Assembly: GCA_047638715.1 (NCBI GenBank)
Contig: JBLIMK010000002.1
Span: forward strand, 25,039-89,038
Direction: 5' to 3'
DNA: 64,000 bases
Origin: SHLQ01 sp047638715
Lineage (GTDB): Bacteria > Actinomycetota > Acidimicrobiia > Acidimicrobiales > SHLQ01
Under the pieces are notes generated by a model that saw nothing but the letters and a program-made list of their open reading frames with translations, made no database searches and was not told the DNA's origin. Below, one piece after another: positions 1 through 8,383 of this stretch; the first letter of the stretch is position 1, and every line of letters begins with the position of its first letter. The translations under genes were made by a program, and so were the position numbers.

Positions 1-2
1 AC

Positions 3-803
3 GGTGAGGGCGACGGAACCGATGACGACGTGCTGGCTCTGCGATACAGCGCAGCCGAGGTGCTCGGCGAGAAGGACTTTGCCGATTTCACGCGCGAGGA
101 GCTCTACGAAGCGCAGAAGATAATGAACAAGATGCGACTGCGGCCGTCGCAGCGGTCGTCACGGCGCCGCGTGACCTCATCGGCGGGGGATCGCCAAGAT
201 CTGCGGCGAACGGTGCGCGCTGCGATGAAGACCGGCGGCGAAGCGCTCGAGTTGCGCAAGACAACGACGAGCACCCGGACTCGACGTCTGATCTTGCTGC
301 TCGACGTGAGTGGCTCAATGGAGCCTTATGCGCGGGTGCTGATTCGATTCGCGCACGCGGCGGTGGTCGGTCGAGGTCGGGTCGAGGTCTTCGGGCTCGG
401 GACACGGCTGACCCGCATGACCCGCCAGCTCGGCTCGCACGACGTGGACGAAGCCGTTGTTGCGGCCGCCGAGTCGGTGGTCGATTGGTCTGGAGGCACG
501 CGTCTCGGTGAGGCGATAGGAACATTCAACGACGAATGGGGCCTGCGCGGCATGGCCCGCGGAGCGATCGTCGTGATCCTCTCCGACGGCTGGGACCGGG
601 GCGAGCCCGAGAGAATGTCGAGCGAAATGGAGCGGCTTCACCGAGCGGCGCATCGAGTCGTCTGGGTGAATCCGCTGAAAGCGAGTCCAGGCTACGAACC
701 GATTGCACGTGGGATGGCAGCGGCGATGCCGCACATCGACACCTTCCTCGAGGGTCATTGTCTCGACTCCTTAGAGACGCTGGCTGAATCGATTGGGGCG
801 TGA
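3..803 (+). CDS. coxE: CoxE-like VWA domain protein (5' end cut by window)
   Basis: The reading frame is open to the left edge, so the gene starts outside the window; the GTG at 30 lies inside the protein. A von Willebrand factor A domain begins at LLLDVSGSMEPY, which carries the DxSxS metal-site (MIDAS) motif, and continues through WSGGTRLGEA and ILSDGWDRG, both typical of the CoxE family. CoxE works with an AAA+ partner (CoxD) to mature or activate aerobic carbon monoxide dehydrogenase and related molybdenum hydroxylases in the cytoplasm. The two XdhC-type genes and the MobA-like gene directly downstream fit that role. The hydroxylase subunits themselves would lie upstream and are not visible. 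Confidence 0.9.
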   Translation, partial: GEGDGTDDDVLALRYSAAEVLGEKDFADFTREELYEAQKIMNKMRLRPSQRSSRRRVTSSAGDRQDLRRTVRAAMKTGGEALELRKTTTSTRTRRLILLLDVSGSMEPYARVLIRFAHAAVVGRGRVEVFGLGTRLTRMTRQLGSHDVDEAVVAAAESVVDWSGGTRLGEAIGTFNDEWGLRGMARGAIVVILSDGWDRGEPERMSSEMERLHRAAHRVVWVNPLKASPGYEPIARGMAAAMPHIDTFLEGHCLDSLETLAESIGA

Positions 804-837
804 GGGTTCAGCGATCTGGCGCTACTCTCACATCACG

Positions 838-1152
838 ATGAAAGAGCTTCTGAACGATCTCGATCGCTGGCAACGCCAGGGCAAGGCAATCGCCGTGGCG
901 CGGGTGGTCGATCTCGATGGCTCGGGGCCCCGACTCCCGGGCGCGGCCATGGCCGTGAACGAAGACGGCGAGGTCGCAGGGTCGGTCTCGGGCGGATGTG
1001 TCGAGGGGGCTGTCGTCACCGAAGCATTGGACGTCATTGAGTCGCGCGATCGACGAACGGTCACCTTTGGGTACTCCGATGACGAGGCTTTCGCTGTCGG
1101 CCTCACGTGCGGTGGAACGATTCACCTCTTCATCGAACCGCTGGATTGGTAG
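838..1152 (+). CDS. XdhC/CoxI N-terminal domain protein
   Basis: This 104-residue protein is only the small XdhC_CoxI domain, with the signature VSGGCVEGAV near residue 46 and a conserved cysteine in VGLTCGG. XdhC-family proteins bind molybdenum cofactor and help sulfurate and insert it into molybdenum hydroxylases. The ATG at 838 was chosen because the domain begins there; an in-frame upstream start at 793 would overlap the preceding gene and add unrelated residues. The companion Rossmann half is encoded four bases downstream, so the usual XdhC is split over two genes here, as in several actinobacterial cox clusters. Confidence 0.88.
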   Translation: MKELLNDLDRWQRQGKAIAVARVVDLDGSGPRLPGAAMAVNEDGEVAGSVSGGCVEGAVVTEALDVIESRDRRTVTFGYSDDEAFAVGLTCGGTIHLFIEPLDW

Positions 1153-1156
1153 CCCT

Positions 1157-1945
1157 GTGACGGACACGCCGCTCTTCGCCATGTTGCGCGATGCCATTCG
1201 GGCCGAGGCACCGATCGCACTCGCCACGGTGATCGAGGGACCACATCTCGGAGCCAAGATGCTGGTCGGTCCCGACAACACGGATGGATCGCTCGGCGAC
1301 GATGATCTCGATCGGGTCGTGTCGCGCGACGTGCTCGGTGAGCTCGCGGCAGGTCGTACCGGTATTCGTCGTTACGGCGCCCAGGGGCAAGCGCGGGCAG
1401 ACGATGTTTCGGTGTTCATCGAGAGCTTCGCCCCGCCGCCCCAGATGCTGATCTTCGGTGCGGTCGACTTCACCGCGGCGTTGGCGCGCGTGGCCAAGTT
1501 CCTCGGGTATCGAGTGACCGTGTGTGACGCTCGGCCGATGTTCGCGACGAAAAAGCGGTTTCCGTTCGCGGACGATGTGGTGGTCGATTGGCCGAATCGT
1601 TTGCTCGACGAGGTTGGACCGATGCTTCGTGAACGCGACGCCATCGCCGTGCTTACCCACGACGCGAAGTTCGATATTCCAGCGATCACATCCGCGCTTC
1701 TGACCGAGGTGGGCTACATCGGTGTCATGGGATCACGTCGGACCCACGACGATCGGACGAAGCGCCTGATCGATGCCGGAGTCACGAGCGAGGAACTCGA
1801 GCGCCTCCGTTCACCGATCGGCATCGATCTCGGAGGTCGTACCCCCGAGGAGACAGCTGTTTCGATCGTCGCGGAGATTATTGCATTGCGAACCGGCCGG
1901 ATCGTGCCAGCGCTCAGGGACGCCGACGGTCCAATCCACCGATGA
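1157..1945 (+). CDS. XdhC Rossmann-domain protein
   Basis: This protein of about 262 residues carries the XdhC C-terminal Rossmann domain: a nucleotide-binding strand-turn at QMLIFGAVDFTAALARVAK, then VLTHDAKFD and the family hallmark GYIGVMGSRRTHDDR, ending in GIDLGGRTPEETAVSI. It is the partner of the small XdhC domain encoded just upstream, and the two probably act together in molybdenum-cofactor handling for a CoxL- or XdhA-type enzyme. The GTG at 1157 follows the previous stop by four bases; starts further upstream run through the preceding gene. In the Rossmann loop the usual GAG pattern reads GAV, a mild variation. Confidence 0.88.
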   Translation: MTDTPLFAMLRDAIRAEAPIALATVIEGPHLGAKMLVGPDNTDGSLGDDDLDRVVSRDVLGELAAGRTGIRRYGAQGQARADDVSVFIESFAPPPQMLIFGAVDFTAALARVAKFLGYRVTVCDARPMFATKKRFPFADDVVVDWPNRLLDEVGPMLRERDAIAVLTHDAKFDIPAITSALLTEVGYIGVMGSRRTHDDRTKRLIDAGVTSEELERLRSPIGIDLGGRTPEETAVSIVAEIIALRTGRIVPALRDADGPIHR

Positions 1946-1967
1946 TCTCGATCCACCAATGACGGCG

Positions 1968-2408
1968 TTAAGGTCGAACGGAGAAGGATGCAGTCCAGTG
2001 TTCGAAGCTTGCATCGTTGATGTAGAGCGTCCACATGAAGCGTTTGCCTCTGGGAAGCGGGAGTGCACCAAAGTTGATCCCGAGCGGAACCCAAAGTTCG
2101 CTCCCCGGCGCCACACCCGCTGGTCGGCCGGCCTCGAACTGTCCGTTCAGGCTGATGGCTTTTTCACGGACGATGACCGCATGGCCATCTTCATCGGTGA
2201 GGTCGAGCCGCCATTGATGCTTGACGTTCGCTTGATCCCACGGCACTCCGATTCGCACAGCGACCGAAATTTGTTGCGGACGCGGACCGATGACGCCGAG
2301 TCCGCCGCCGAGGATGAAGAGCTTTCCGTCGGTGACCTGCACTGCATCGGCCATCAGCACGATGGCTCGAAACGCGGGAGGGTTGAACGTCAGGTCTGGC
2401 TGGTCCAC
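1968..2408 (-). CDS. DUF6941-type conserved protein
   Basis: This 146-residue protein has no signal peptide or membrane segment. The start (a GTG) is followed by a segment ADAVQVTDGKLFILGGG that I recognise from the DUF6941 family, whose members share the phrase 'ADAAQV..GKLYILGGG'. The rest is predicted beta-rich, with WRLDLTDEDG and a final W-x-L-Y strand. The function of the family is unknown. The gene lies antiparallel to the flanking molybdenum-cofactor genes, so it is probably not part of their operon, and its start faces the MobA-like gene 44 bases away. Confidence 0.7.
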   Translation of the reverse strand: MDQPDLTFNPPAFRAIVLMADAVQVTDGKLFILGGGLGVIGPRPQQISVAVRIGVPWDQANVKHQWRLDLTDEDGHAVIVREKAISLNGQFEAGRPAGVAPGSELWVPLGINFGALPLPRGKRFMWTLYINDASFEHWTASFSVRP

Positions 2409-2452
2409 GGCGATGACCCTACCGGGTTGGCCATCGGTCCTGGAGTTGTGCG

Positions 2453-3484
2453 GTGAGCATCGCGGCTGTCGTCCTCGCTGCTGGCGCAGGCTCGCGGTTC
2501 TCGAGCACGGCGAACAAGCTTCGAGCCGAGCTCGACAGCCAACCGGTTCTGTTGTGGTCGGTCGACGCTGCTCGTGGGGCGGGGTTCGACGAGGTGATCG
2601 TCGTCGTCGGCGACGACGCGTTCGACGACATCCTCACCAACGATGTGCATGTGCTGCACGCGCCTCAGTGGATGGACGGCCAGTCGCACTCCCTTCAGGT
2701 TGCGGTCTCCTATGCACGCGAAAAGGGCCACGATGCAATCGTCGTAGGACTCGGTGATCAGCCACTTGTTGGGCAATCGACTTGGAATGCACTGAGGATG
2801 GCCGATGCCTCCGGCATCGCCGTCGCTACATATGCGGGCCTGCGTCGCCCACCGACCCGCCTTGCAGCTTCGCTGTGGGATTCGCTTCCGACCCAAGGTG
2901 ACGAGGGCGCGAGGGTTCTGATCCGAAGCTCGCCCGAACTTGTGTCCGAGGTTGCGAGCGCAGGCAGTCCGCTCGACGTCGACACCGACGACGCTCTCGA
3001 TGCGGTCCGCGGGCGTCATATCGACCGCCTCGCGGTTACGGCTCTGCTCGGTCGCGAACCAATGGGCCCGTTCGAGGTAGTCGTCCGGACCAATGCGGGC
3101 GACCCGGTCGTGTTGAAGAACTATCCGCTCCTCGCCAACGGACGGCCGATGCCCACGTTGTATTGGCTGTGCGGAGAACGTGAGTCGATGCTGGTCGGAC
3201 GCCTCGAGGCAATGAAGGGAGTCCGACGTGCCGAGGCCGACCTCGGGCTCGACGTTATCAACGCCGCCCACGAGCGATATCGAGAAGAGCGCGACGCCAT
3301 TCTCAACGCGGCGACAAGTCAGCCAGCGCATCGGCCAACAGGCGGGGTTGGCGGGACGCGAAATGGCGTCAAGTGTCTGCACGCCCACTACGGCTATTGG
3401 CTCGCGGGTGGCGACGATCCGGTCGGGCAGTGGGTTGCTGACCATTTGCATGAAGTCGACTCTTCGACCTGGCCAGCGGCGTAG
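2453..3484 (+). CDS. MobA/MocA-like nucleotidyltransferase fused to DUF501
   Basis: The first 190 or so residues are a MobA-like NTP transferase: AAVVLAAGAGSRFS is the nucleotide-binding loop with a downstream NKL, VVGLGDQPLVG is the metal-binding segment, and an aspartate-rich DVDTDDALD ends the fold. Such enzymes (MocA) add CMP to molybdopterin for molybdenum hydroxylases, which fits the cox-type genes upstream. From about residue 205 the protein becomes a DUF501 domain, with PTLYWLCGE, RRAEADLG and the hallmark GGVGGTRNGVKCLHAHYGYW. DUF501 is usually a separate actinobacterial gene next to ppx, and ppx follows here too. The single frame with no stop or weak join argues for a true fusion. 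Confidence 0.88.
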   Translation: MSIAAVVLAAGAGSRFSSTANKLRAELDSQPVLLWSVDAARGAGFDEVIVVVGDDAFDDILTNDVHVLHAPQWMDGQSHSLQVAVSYAREKGHDAIVVGLGDQPLVGQSTWNALRMADASGIAVATYAGLRRPPTRLAASLWDSLPTQGDEGARVLIRSSPELVSEVASAGSPLDVDTDDALDAVRGRHIDRLAVTALLGREPMGPFEVVVRTNAGDPVVLKNYPLLANGRPMPTLYWLCGERESMLVGRLEAMKGVRRAEADLGLDVINAAHERYREERDAILNAATSQPAHRPTGGVGGTRNGVKCLHAHYGYWLAGGDDPVGQWVADHLHEVDSSTWPAA

Positions 3485-3532
3485 CTCAGAGCAGGGCCTC
3501 GCCGGCCGCGAGGTCCTAACCTGGGTCCGACT

Positions 3533-4444
3533 ATGACGAACCCCATGTACGCCGGGATCGATTGCGGCACGAATTCGACCCGACTCATTATCGGTGACGG
3601 AACCACGACCTTCGAACGAGAGATGACGATTACCGGTCTCGGTCGGGGTGTCGATGCGACGGGCCGACTGTCCAATGACGGAATCGAGCGGGTGCGTGGA
3701 GCGCTCCAGCGCTATCGGGCGATCATGGATCGCTACGAACTCGCGGGTGTTCGGATGACCGCCACCTCGGCGGCACGCGATGCTTCGAATCGCGACCTGT
3801 TCTTCGATGTCTCCGAGCAGACGGTCGGGGTCAGACCCGAGTTGATCTCCGGCGTGGAGGAGGCCGAGCTCTCCTTTCTTGGCGCGACGGCCGAGCTCGA
3901 TCCGGCCGACGGCCCATTTCTGGTATTCGACATCGGCGGCGGTTCGACCGAATTCGCTATTGGCAGTGCTCGCATGGAGGGCGGTTTCTCGACCGATATG
4001 GGCAGCGTCCGATTCTCGGAGAAGTACATCGAGAGCGATCCGCCTCTGCCCGAAGAGCTATTGGCCTGCCTATCGGTCGCCGAAGCGCATATCGATGACG
4101 TCGTTCGAGAGGTCCCGATGGTTCTTAGCGCGCGGCAATTAGTGGGGCTCGCGGGCACCGTCTCGACCGCCGCTGCTGTGGAGATCGGATTGGCCGAATA
4201 CGACCGCGAGCAGGTCCACCACTTCCGACTGACACGAGAGGCGATCGAGGATGTGTATCGGACCTTGGTGACCGAGGCGCGCGCCGATCGAATACACAAT
4301 CCCGGACTCGAGGAGGGTCGTCTCGATACGATCGTGGGTGGTATGTGTATCCTCGCCCGAATCGTCCGCTACTTCGACGCCCAGGACGTGCTCGTCTCCG
4401 AGAGTGACATTCTCGATGGGCTCATCTTGTCGCAGATGCCGTGA
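3533..4444 (+). CDS. ppx: Ppx/GppA family exopolyphosphatase
   Basis: This 303-residue protein belongs to the ASKHA phosphotransferase fold. GIDCGTNSTRLII is the phosphate-1 loop near the N-terminus, and FDIGGGSTEFAIG around residue 145 is the second phosphate-binding loop. The length matches the short actinobacterial Ppx1/Ppx2 enzymes, which hydrolyse polyphosphate or convert pppGpp to ppGpp. It follows the DUF501 domain by 48 bases, as in mycobacteria where DUF501 and ppx are adjacent, and overlaps the next gene by four bases. Which of the two substrates it uses cannot be read from sequence alone. Confidence 0.93.
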   Translation: MTNPMYAGIDCGTNSTRLIIGDGTTTFEREMTITGLGRGVDATGRLSNDGIERVRGALQRYRAIMDRYELAGVRMTATSAARDASNRDLFFDVSEQTVGVRPELISGVEEAELSFLGATAELDPADGPFLVFDIGGGSTEFAIGSARMEGGFSTDMGSVRFSEKYIESDPPLPEELLACLSVAEAHIDDVVREVPMVLSARQLVGLAGTVSTAAAVEIGLAEYDREQVHHFRLTREAIEDVYRTLVTEARADRIHNPGLEEGRLDTIVGGMCILARIVRYFDAQDVLVSESDILDGLILSQMP

Positions 4445-5052
4445 TCCGTTCAGCACCAGAGCCGGGGTCGGTCCCACTCATTGGGCGACGCCTTGTGCTG
4501 CGTCCACTCACGTCGGACGACTACGCCCAGTGGCGAGAGGTTCGCATGGTCAACGACGAATGGCTCACGAAATGGGAGCCCCAGCGAATCGCTGGCCAGC
4601 CCGATCTTGTGCAGAGCCGGCAGGCGTTCTCGTCACGATGCGCGGCGCGTCAACGAGAGCGACAGCTCGGCACGGGTTACGGCTTTGGGATTTTCGTTGG
4701 CGACTACCTTGCGGGGGAAATGAACGTTTCGGCGATCCAACGGGGGCCGTTCCAGAACGCCTATGTCGGCTACTGGATCGATCAACGACACGCCGGCCAG
4801 GAGTACACGCCTGAGGCGTTGGTCGTGGCGATGCAATTCGCGTTCGGCGAGCTTCGCCTCCACCGACTACAGATAGCGATCATCCCTCGCAACAGGCCGT
4901 CCCGTCGCGTTGTGGAGAAACTTGGTATTCGCTTAGAAGGCATGGCCGAGCGTTATCTCGAAATCAACGGCAACTGGGAGGACCACCTCCGGTATGCCAT
5001 CACCACCGAAGAATGGCAAGAACGCAAAACCGAATTGAGCGCCTGGCTCTGA
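4441..5052 (+). CDS. GNAT acetyltransferase, RimJ-like
   Basis: This 203-residue protein has a RimJ/RimL-type GNAT fold. LIGRRLVLRPLTSDDYAQW opens the domain, YVGYWIDQRHAGQEYTPEAL is the acetyl-CoA-binding strand and helix, and LHRLQIAIIPRNRPSRRV followed by EKLGIRLEG closes it. Proteins of this group acetylate N-termini of ribosomal proteins or small amines. The GTG start overlaps the ppx stop by four bases, so the two are co-transcribed. The substrate is not predictable. Confidence 0.88.
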   Translation: MIRSAPEPGSVPLIGRRLVLRPLTSDDYAQWREVRMVNDEWLTKWEPQRIAGQPDLVQSRQAFSSRCAARQRERQLGTGYGFGIFVGDYLAGEMNVSAIQRGPFQNAYVGYWIDQRHAGQEYTPEALVVAMQFAFGELRLHRLQIAIIPRNRPSRRVVEKLGIRLEGMAERYLEINGNWEDHLRYAITTEEWQERKTELSAWL

Positions 5053-5066
5053 TCCCTAGCTTCTCG

Positions 5067-5079
5067 TCCCCTTCGGGGA
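5067..5079. terminator. Short GC hairpin between convergent genes
   Basis: TCCCC and GGGGA pair around a three-base TTC loop between the convergent acetyltransferase and glutamate dehydrogenase genes. A second perfect palindrome, CCAGCGCTGG, lies at 5091-5100. No T-run follows on either strand, so a terminator role is only suggested by the position. Confidence 0.35.
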
Positions 5080-5126
5080 GCGTTCATTCGCCAGCGCTGG
5101 AGCGAGGCAGGAGCGGGAGATTTGTA

Positions 5127-6416
5127 TTATGGCCAGATACCGCGTTGTTCGAAGACGGTGCCGATGCGGTTGAGGGCGACGGCGTAGGCGGCTTCTCGAC
5201 GCGTGCATGCGAGGCGCTTCTTCTCCGCTTCGATCGCATCTGCGGCTTCCCAGAGATAACGACGCAGCTCGTCGTCGACATCGGAAAGTCTCCAACGCGC
5301 GCTCATCTTGTTCTGCAGCCATTCGAAGTAGGAGACGATAACGCCGCCAGCGTTCGCCAGCACGTCGGGTAGTACCTCGATGCCACGGTCGAGCAGGATG
5401 CGTTCGCCATCGACGCTGGTTGGGCCGTTCGCGCCCTCAAGCACGACGTTGGCCCGAACGTTGGGTGCGCGATCGGTCGTGATCTGGTTCTCGATCGCTG
5501 CCGGCACGAGAATGTCGACGTCGGCGTGGAAGAACTCTTCGACGTCGATCACCTCGGCATCATCGAAGCCAGCCACGCCGCCGGCTTCACTCGTGTGTCG
5601 CCAAAGCGCTTCAGCGTCGATGCCGTGTCCGTTCATGATCGAACCGGTGTGGTCCGAGACGTGCGTGAGCGAAACGCCCATCCGAGCGAGTGCACGAGCG
5701 CTGTGCTCGCCGACGTTGCCGAAGCCCTGGATGGCGGCGGTGGTGCCTCGCAAGTCTCGGTCTACCCGTTCGAAATGGTGAGCGAGAATGAAGGCGGCAC
5801 CCTGGCCGGTTGCCTTGTCGCGTCCGAGCGACCCGCCGGTCTCGATCGTCTTGCCGGTAACGACACGGCGAGTGTTTTGGCGGTCATTTCCGCCGCCACC
5901 GGAATGGAGGTACGTGTCCATCATCCACACCATCGCCTGCGCGTTCGAGCCGATGTCGGGGGCTGGTATGTCGTGCTCAGGCCCGATGTTGGAGCCAAGT
6001 GCATGGGTGAAACGACGGATGATCCGCTCGAGCTCGGGCTGGCTGTGCTCGCGGGGGTTGAAGGCGATGCCGCCCTTCGCTCCGCCGAACGGCACGCCCG
6101 ACAATGAGGTCTTCCAGGTCATCCACATCGCGAGGGCCTTGACCTCGCCGAGATCGACGTCGGGAGCGAACCGCAGCCCACCCTTGAAAGGGCCAAGAAC
6201 GTCGTTGTGTTGGACGCGGTACCCGCGGAAAACGCGAAGTTCGCCGTCATCCATCTCGACAGGGAAGTTGACGATGATCTCGTTCTTTGGAGATCGCAAG
6301 ATCGTACGAACTCGATCGGAGAGTCCAATCAGCTCGGCAGCCGCGTCGAATTGTTCGACCGCAGTTTCAAAGAGCTGTTCACCATCGGTGGTGTCGCTCG
6401 ACCGTCTCGTGGGCAT
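5127..6416 (-). CDS. gdhA: Glu/Leu/Phe/Val dehydrogenase family (glutamate dehydrogenase)
   Basis: This 429-residue protein has the length of hexameric glutamate dehydrogenases. The substrate and catalytic region shows GPFKGGLRF and VPFGGAKGGI, the latter carrying the catalytic lysine, followed by HDIPAPDIG. The nucleotide-binding domain contains AIQGFGNVGEHSARAL, a GxGxxG dinucleotide loop. It would interconvert glutamate with 2-oxoglutarate and ammonia, linking nitrogen and TCA metabolism. The ATG at 6416 is preceded on the minus strand by a good ribosome-binding site, GAGGTGA. A 7-bp inverted repeat 46 bases upstream may be an operator. Other amino-acid dehydrogenases share the fold, so the substrate is inferred. 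Confidence 0.92.
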   Translation of the reverse strand: MPTRRSSDTTDGEQLFETAVEQFDAAAELIGLSDRVRTILRSPKNEIIVNFPVEMDDGELRVFRGYRVQHNDVLGPFKGGLRFAPDVDLGEVKALAMWMTWKTSLSGVPFGGAKGGIAFNPREHSQPELERIIRRFTHALGSNIGPEHDIPAPDIGSNAQAMVWMMDTYLHSGGGGNDRQNTRRVVTGKTIETGGSLGRDKATGQGAAFILAHHFERVDRDLRGTTAAIQGFGNVGEHSARALARMGVSLTHVSDHTGSIMNGHGIDAEALWRHTSEAGGVAGFDDAEVIDVEEFFHADVDILVPAAIENQITTDRAPNVRANVVLEGANGPTSVDGERILLDRGIEVLPDVLANAGGVIVSYFEWLQNKMSARWRLSDVDDELRRYLWEAADAIEAEKKRLACTRREAAYAVALNRIGTVFEQRGIWP

Positions 6417-6462
6417 GTTGTGTCACCTCGGACGATCGCGGTTGATCGCTTTGATGTCATGG

Positions 6463-6482
6463 TGTGATCGCCGTTGATCACA
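6463..6482. promoter_or_regulatory. Inverted repeat upstream of glutamate dehydrogenase
   Basis: TGTGATC and GATCACA form a perfect 7-bp inverted repeat with a six-base spacer. It lies 46 bases upstream of the glutamate dehydrogenase start, where a transcription factor would bind. The half-sites resemble CRP-type sites, but the spacing is four bases too wide for that consensus. No regulator can be assigned. Confidence 0.35.
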
Positions 6483-6560
6483 GCAGGAAAAAATGTAGCG
6501 CTTGTAGGCGTCACACACCGACCATCTCGCATGCGATTTCGCGTTCGGGTTAAGGCGTGC

Positions 6561-6574
6561 GCCGCAAAAGCGGC
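6561..6574 (-). terminator. Small GC hairpin after cysQ
   Basis: GCCGC, an AAAA loop and GCGGC form a five-pair stem four bases beyond the cysQ stop. It lacks a U-run. It could slow or end transcription before the downstream dehydrogenase gene, or be chance. Confidence 0.22.
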
Positions 6575-6578
6575 CGAA

Positions 6579-7373
6579 TCAGCTGTTGTGGGTAGCCGCT
6601 GCAAGCGAAGCGAGCGCTGCCTCGGCGTGTTCGGGTCGACAGATCAACAGATCGGGGAGGTAGGGATCTTCATGGTTGTAAGTCAGTTCGCTGCCATCGA
6701 TTCGACTGCAGTGCAGGCCGGCGGCGAGTGCAACAGCGACCGGAGCGCACGAATCCCATTCGTACTGACCGCCCGAGTGTGCGTACATTTCGGATTCGCC
6801 ACGGACCACCGACATTGCTTTGGCGCCTGCAGATCCCATCTCGACAAGTTCTGCTCCGAGGTCCTCGGCCACTGCGAGCGCTGCGGCCGGCGGGCGACTT
6901 CGACTGACGATCATCCGCGGGGGAGTGGCGCCAGTTTCGGGCATCAGCACTGGATCGGCGGTCGACAGGGTGATTCCGAGAGAGGGCAGTGCAACGGCAC
7001 CGACCACCGGCTTGCCGTCGACGACCATGGCGACGTGGACGGCCCAATCGGTTCGTGGCGGCTCGGAAAACTCTCTCGTTCCGTCGACCGGATCGACGAT
7101 CCATGTCCGTTCGGCAGTTAACCGTTCGGTCCCGTCTTTGCCCTCCTCGCTCAAGATCGCGTCGTCCGGGCGAACTCGGCGAAGTTCTTCCATAATGAAC
7201 ACGTGCGAACGTTGGTCACCCTCGTCCTTCATTTCCTTCGAGTCAGCCCCGCGAGACGTCATTTCGTCACGGATCGAGAGTAGAAGTTCACCCGCAGCGG
7301 TGGCGATGCGTGCGGCTTCGAGATGGTCGTCATGGGTCACAGTTGTCATAGCGGTATCCAACCTAGGATTCAT
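6579..7373 (-). CDS. cysQ: 3'(2'),5'-bisphosphate nucleotidase, CysQ-like
   Basis: This protein of up to 264 residues is an inositol-monophosphatase-fold enzyme. DPVDGTREF around residue 94 carries the metal-binding aspartates (D-P-x-D-G), an acidic SEEGKDG precedes it, and EWDSCAPVAVALAAG near residue 205 supplies the final metal ligand. CysQ hydrolyses PAP, the inhibitory by-product of PAPS use, to AMP. It lies divergent from cysD-cysN-cysC, which make PAPS, so the two transcription units share a pathway and a control region. The ninth residue is also a methionine (7349); starting there would leave more room for the cysD promoter. Confidence 0.92.
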   Translation of the reverse strand: MNPRLDTAMTTVTHDDHLEAARIATAAGELLLSIRDEMTSRGADSKEMKDEGDQRSHVFIMEELRRVRPDDAILSEEGKDGTERLTAERTWIVDPVDGTREFSEPPRTDWAVHVAMVVDGKPVVGAVALPSLGITLSTADPVLMPETGATPPRMIVSRSRPPAAALAVAEDLGAELVEMGSAGAKAMSVVRGESEMYAHSGGQYEWDSCAPVAVALAAGLHCSRIDGSELTYNHEDPYLPDLLICRPEHAEAALASLAAATHNS

Positions 7374-7384
7374 TTTGGACAGAA

Positions 7385-8383
7385 ATGTCGGAGATCACGG
7401 AAACGAAACCTCAGGGTCTTTATCGGCGTGCCGATGAAGGCACTGAACGTTCGGTCCAGAGGAGTTGGCACTCAATCATGTCGTACGAGCTATCCCATCT
7501 GAGGGAACTCGAGGCGGAATCCATTCACATCATGCGTGAGGTGGCCGCGGAGTTCGAAAATCCTGCATTGATGTTCTCGGGGGGCAAGGATTCGATCGTG
7601 ATGCTGCGTCTCGCCGAGAAGGCATTCGCACCCGCGAAGATTCCTTATCCTGTCCTGCACATCGATACCGGTCACAACTTTCGCGAGGTCATGGACTTCC
7701 GCGATCAGCGAACCGCTGAGGTTGGCGCTCGACTGATCGTCGCCTCCGTGCAGGACACGATCGATAAGGGTCGTGTCGCTGAGGAAACCGGAGCTCGCGC
7801 ATCGCGAAACCGCCTCCAAACAACAACACTTCTCGACGCAATCGAAGAACACCGCTTCGACGCCCTCTTCGGAGGCGCTCGCCGAGATGAGGAGAAGGCT
7901 CGGGCGAAGGAGCGGGTCTATTCATTCCGGGACGAATTCGGCCAGTGGGATCCAAAAGCCCAGCGCCCAGAGCTCTGGAATTTGTACAACGGGCGAATCA
8001 AGATGGGCGAACACATTCGTGTGTTCCCGATCTCGAACTGGACCGAGCTCGACATTTGGCAGTACATCGCCGATGACAAGATCGAGATCCCATCGATCTA
8101 CTTCGCTCACAAACGGCGTGTCTTTGAGCGCGACGGCATGCTCCTCGCAGAGAATGATTTCGTCGAGCGCATGGAAGGCGAAGAGGTCTACGAAGAGCTC
8201 GTTCGTTATCGCACCGTCGGCGACATCACGATCACCGGCGCTGTCGAGTCCAGCGCAGACACGGTCGACAAGATCATCGACGAAGTGGCTGCCACTCGCA
8301 AGACCGAACGAGGCGCTACCCGTGCCGACGATCGAGTTTCAGAGGCAGCGATGGAAGATCGCAAGAAAGAGGGCTACTTCTAA
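7385..8383 (+). CDS. cysD: Sulfate adenylyltransferase subunit 2
   Basis: This is the PP-loop ATPase subunit of ATP sulfurylase, which with CysN converts sulfate and ATP to adenosine phosphosulfate. FSGGKDSIVML is the PP-loop, and FGGARRDEEKARAKERVYSF and RVFPISNWTELDIWQYI are near-invariant in CysD; the protein ends in the typical KKEGYF. A second ATG at 7478 gives a 302-residue protein matching the usual length and N-terminus (MSYELSHLRELEAESIHI), so the 31-residue extension from 7385 is uncertain. A weak -35/-10 pair (TTGTCA at 7343, TAGGAT at 7364, 15-base spacer) lies in the short divergent region. The stop overlaps the cysN start by one base. Confidence 0.96.
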   Translation: MSEITETKPQGLYRRADEGTERSVQRSWHSIMSYELSHLRELEAESIHIMREVAAEFENPALMFSGGKDSIVMLRLAEKAFAPAKIPYPVLHIDTGHNFREVMDFRDQRTAEVGARLIVASVQDTIDKGRVAEETGARASRNRLQTTTLLDAIEEHRFDALFGGARRDEEKARAKERVYSFRDEFGQWDPKAQRPELWNLYNGRIKMGEHIRVFPISNWTELDIWQYIADDKIEIPSIYFAHKRRVFERDGMLLAENDFVERMEGEEVYEELVRYRTVGDITITGAVESSADTVDKIIDEVAATRKTERGATRADDRVSEAAMEDRKKEGYF

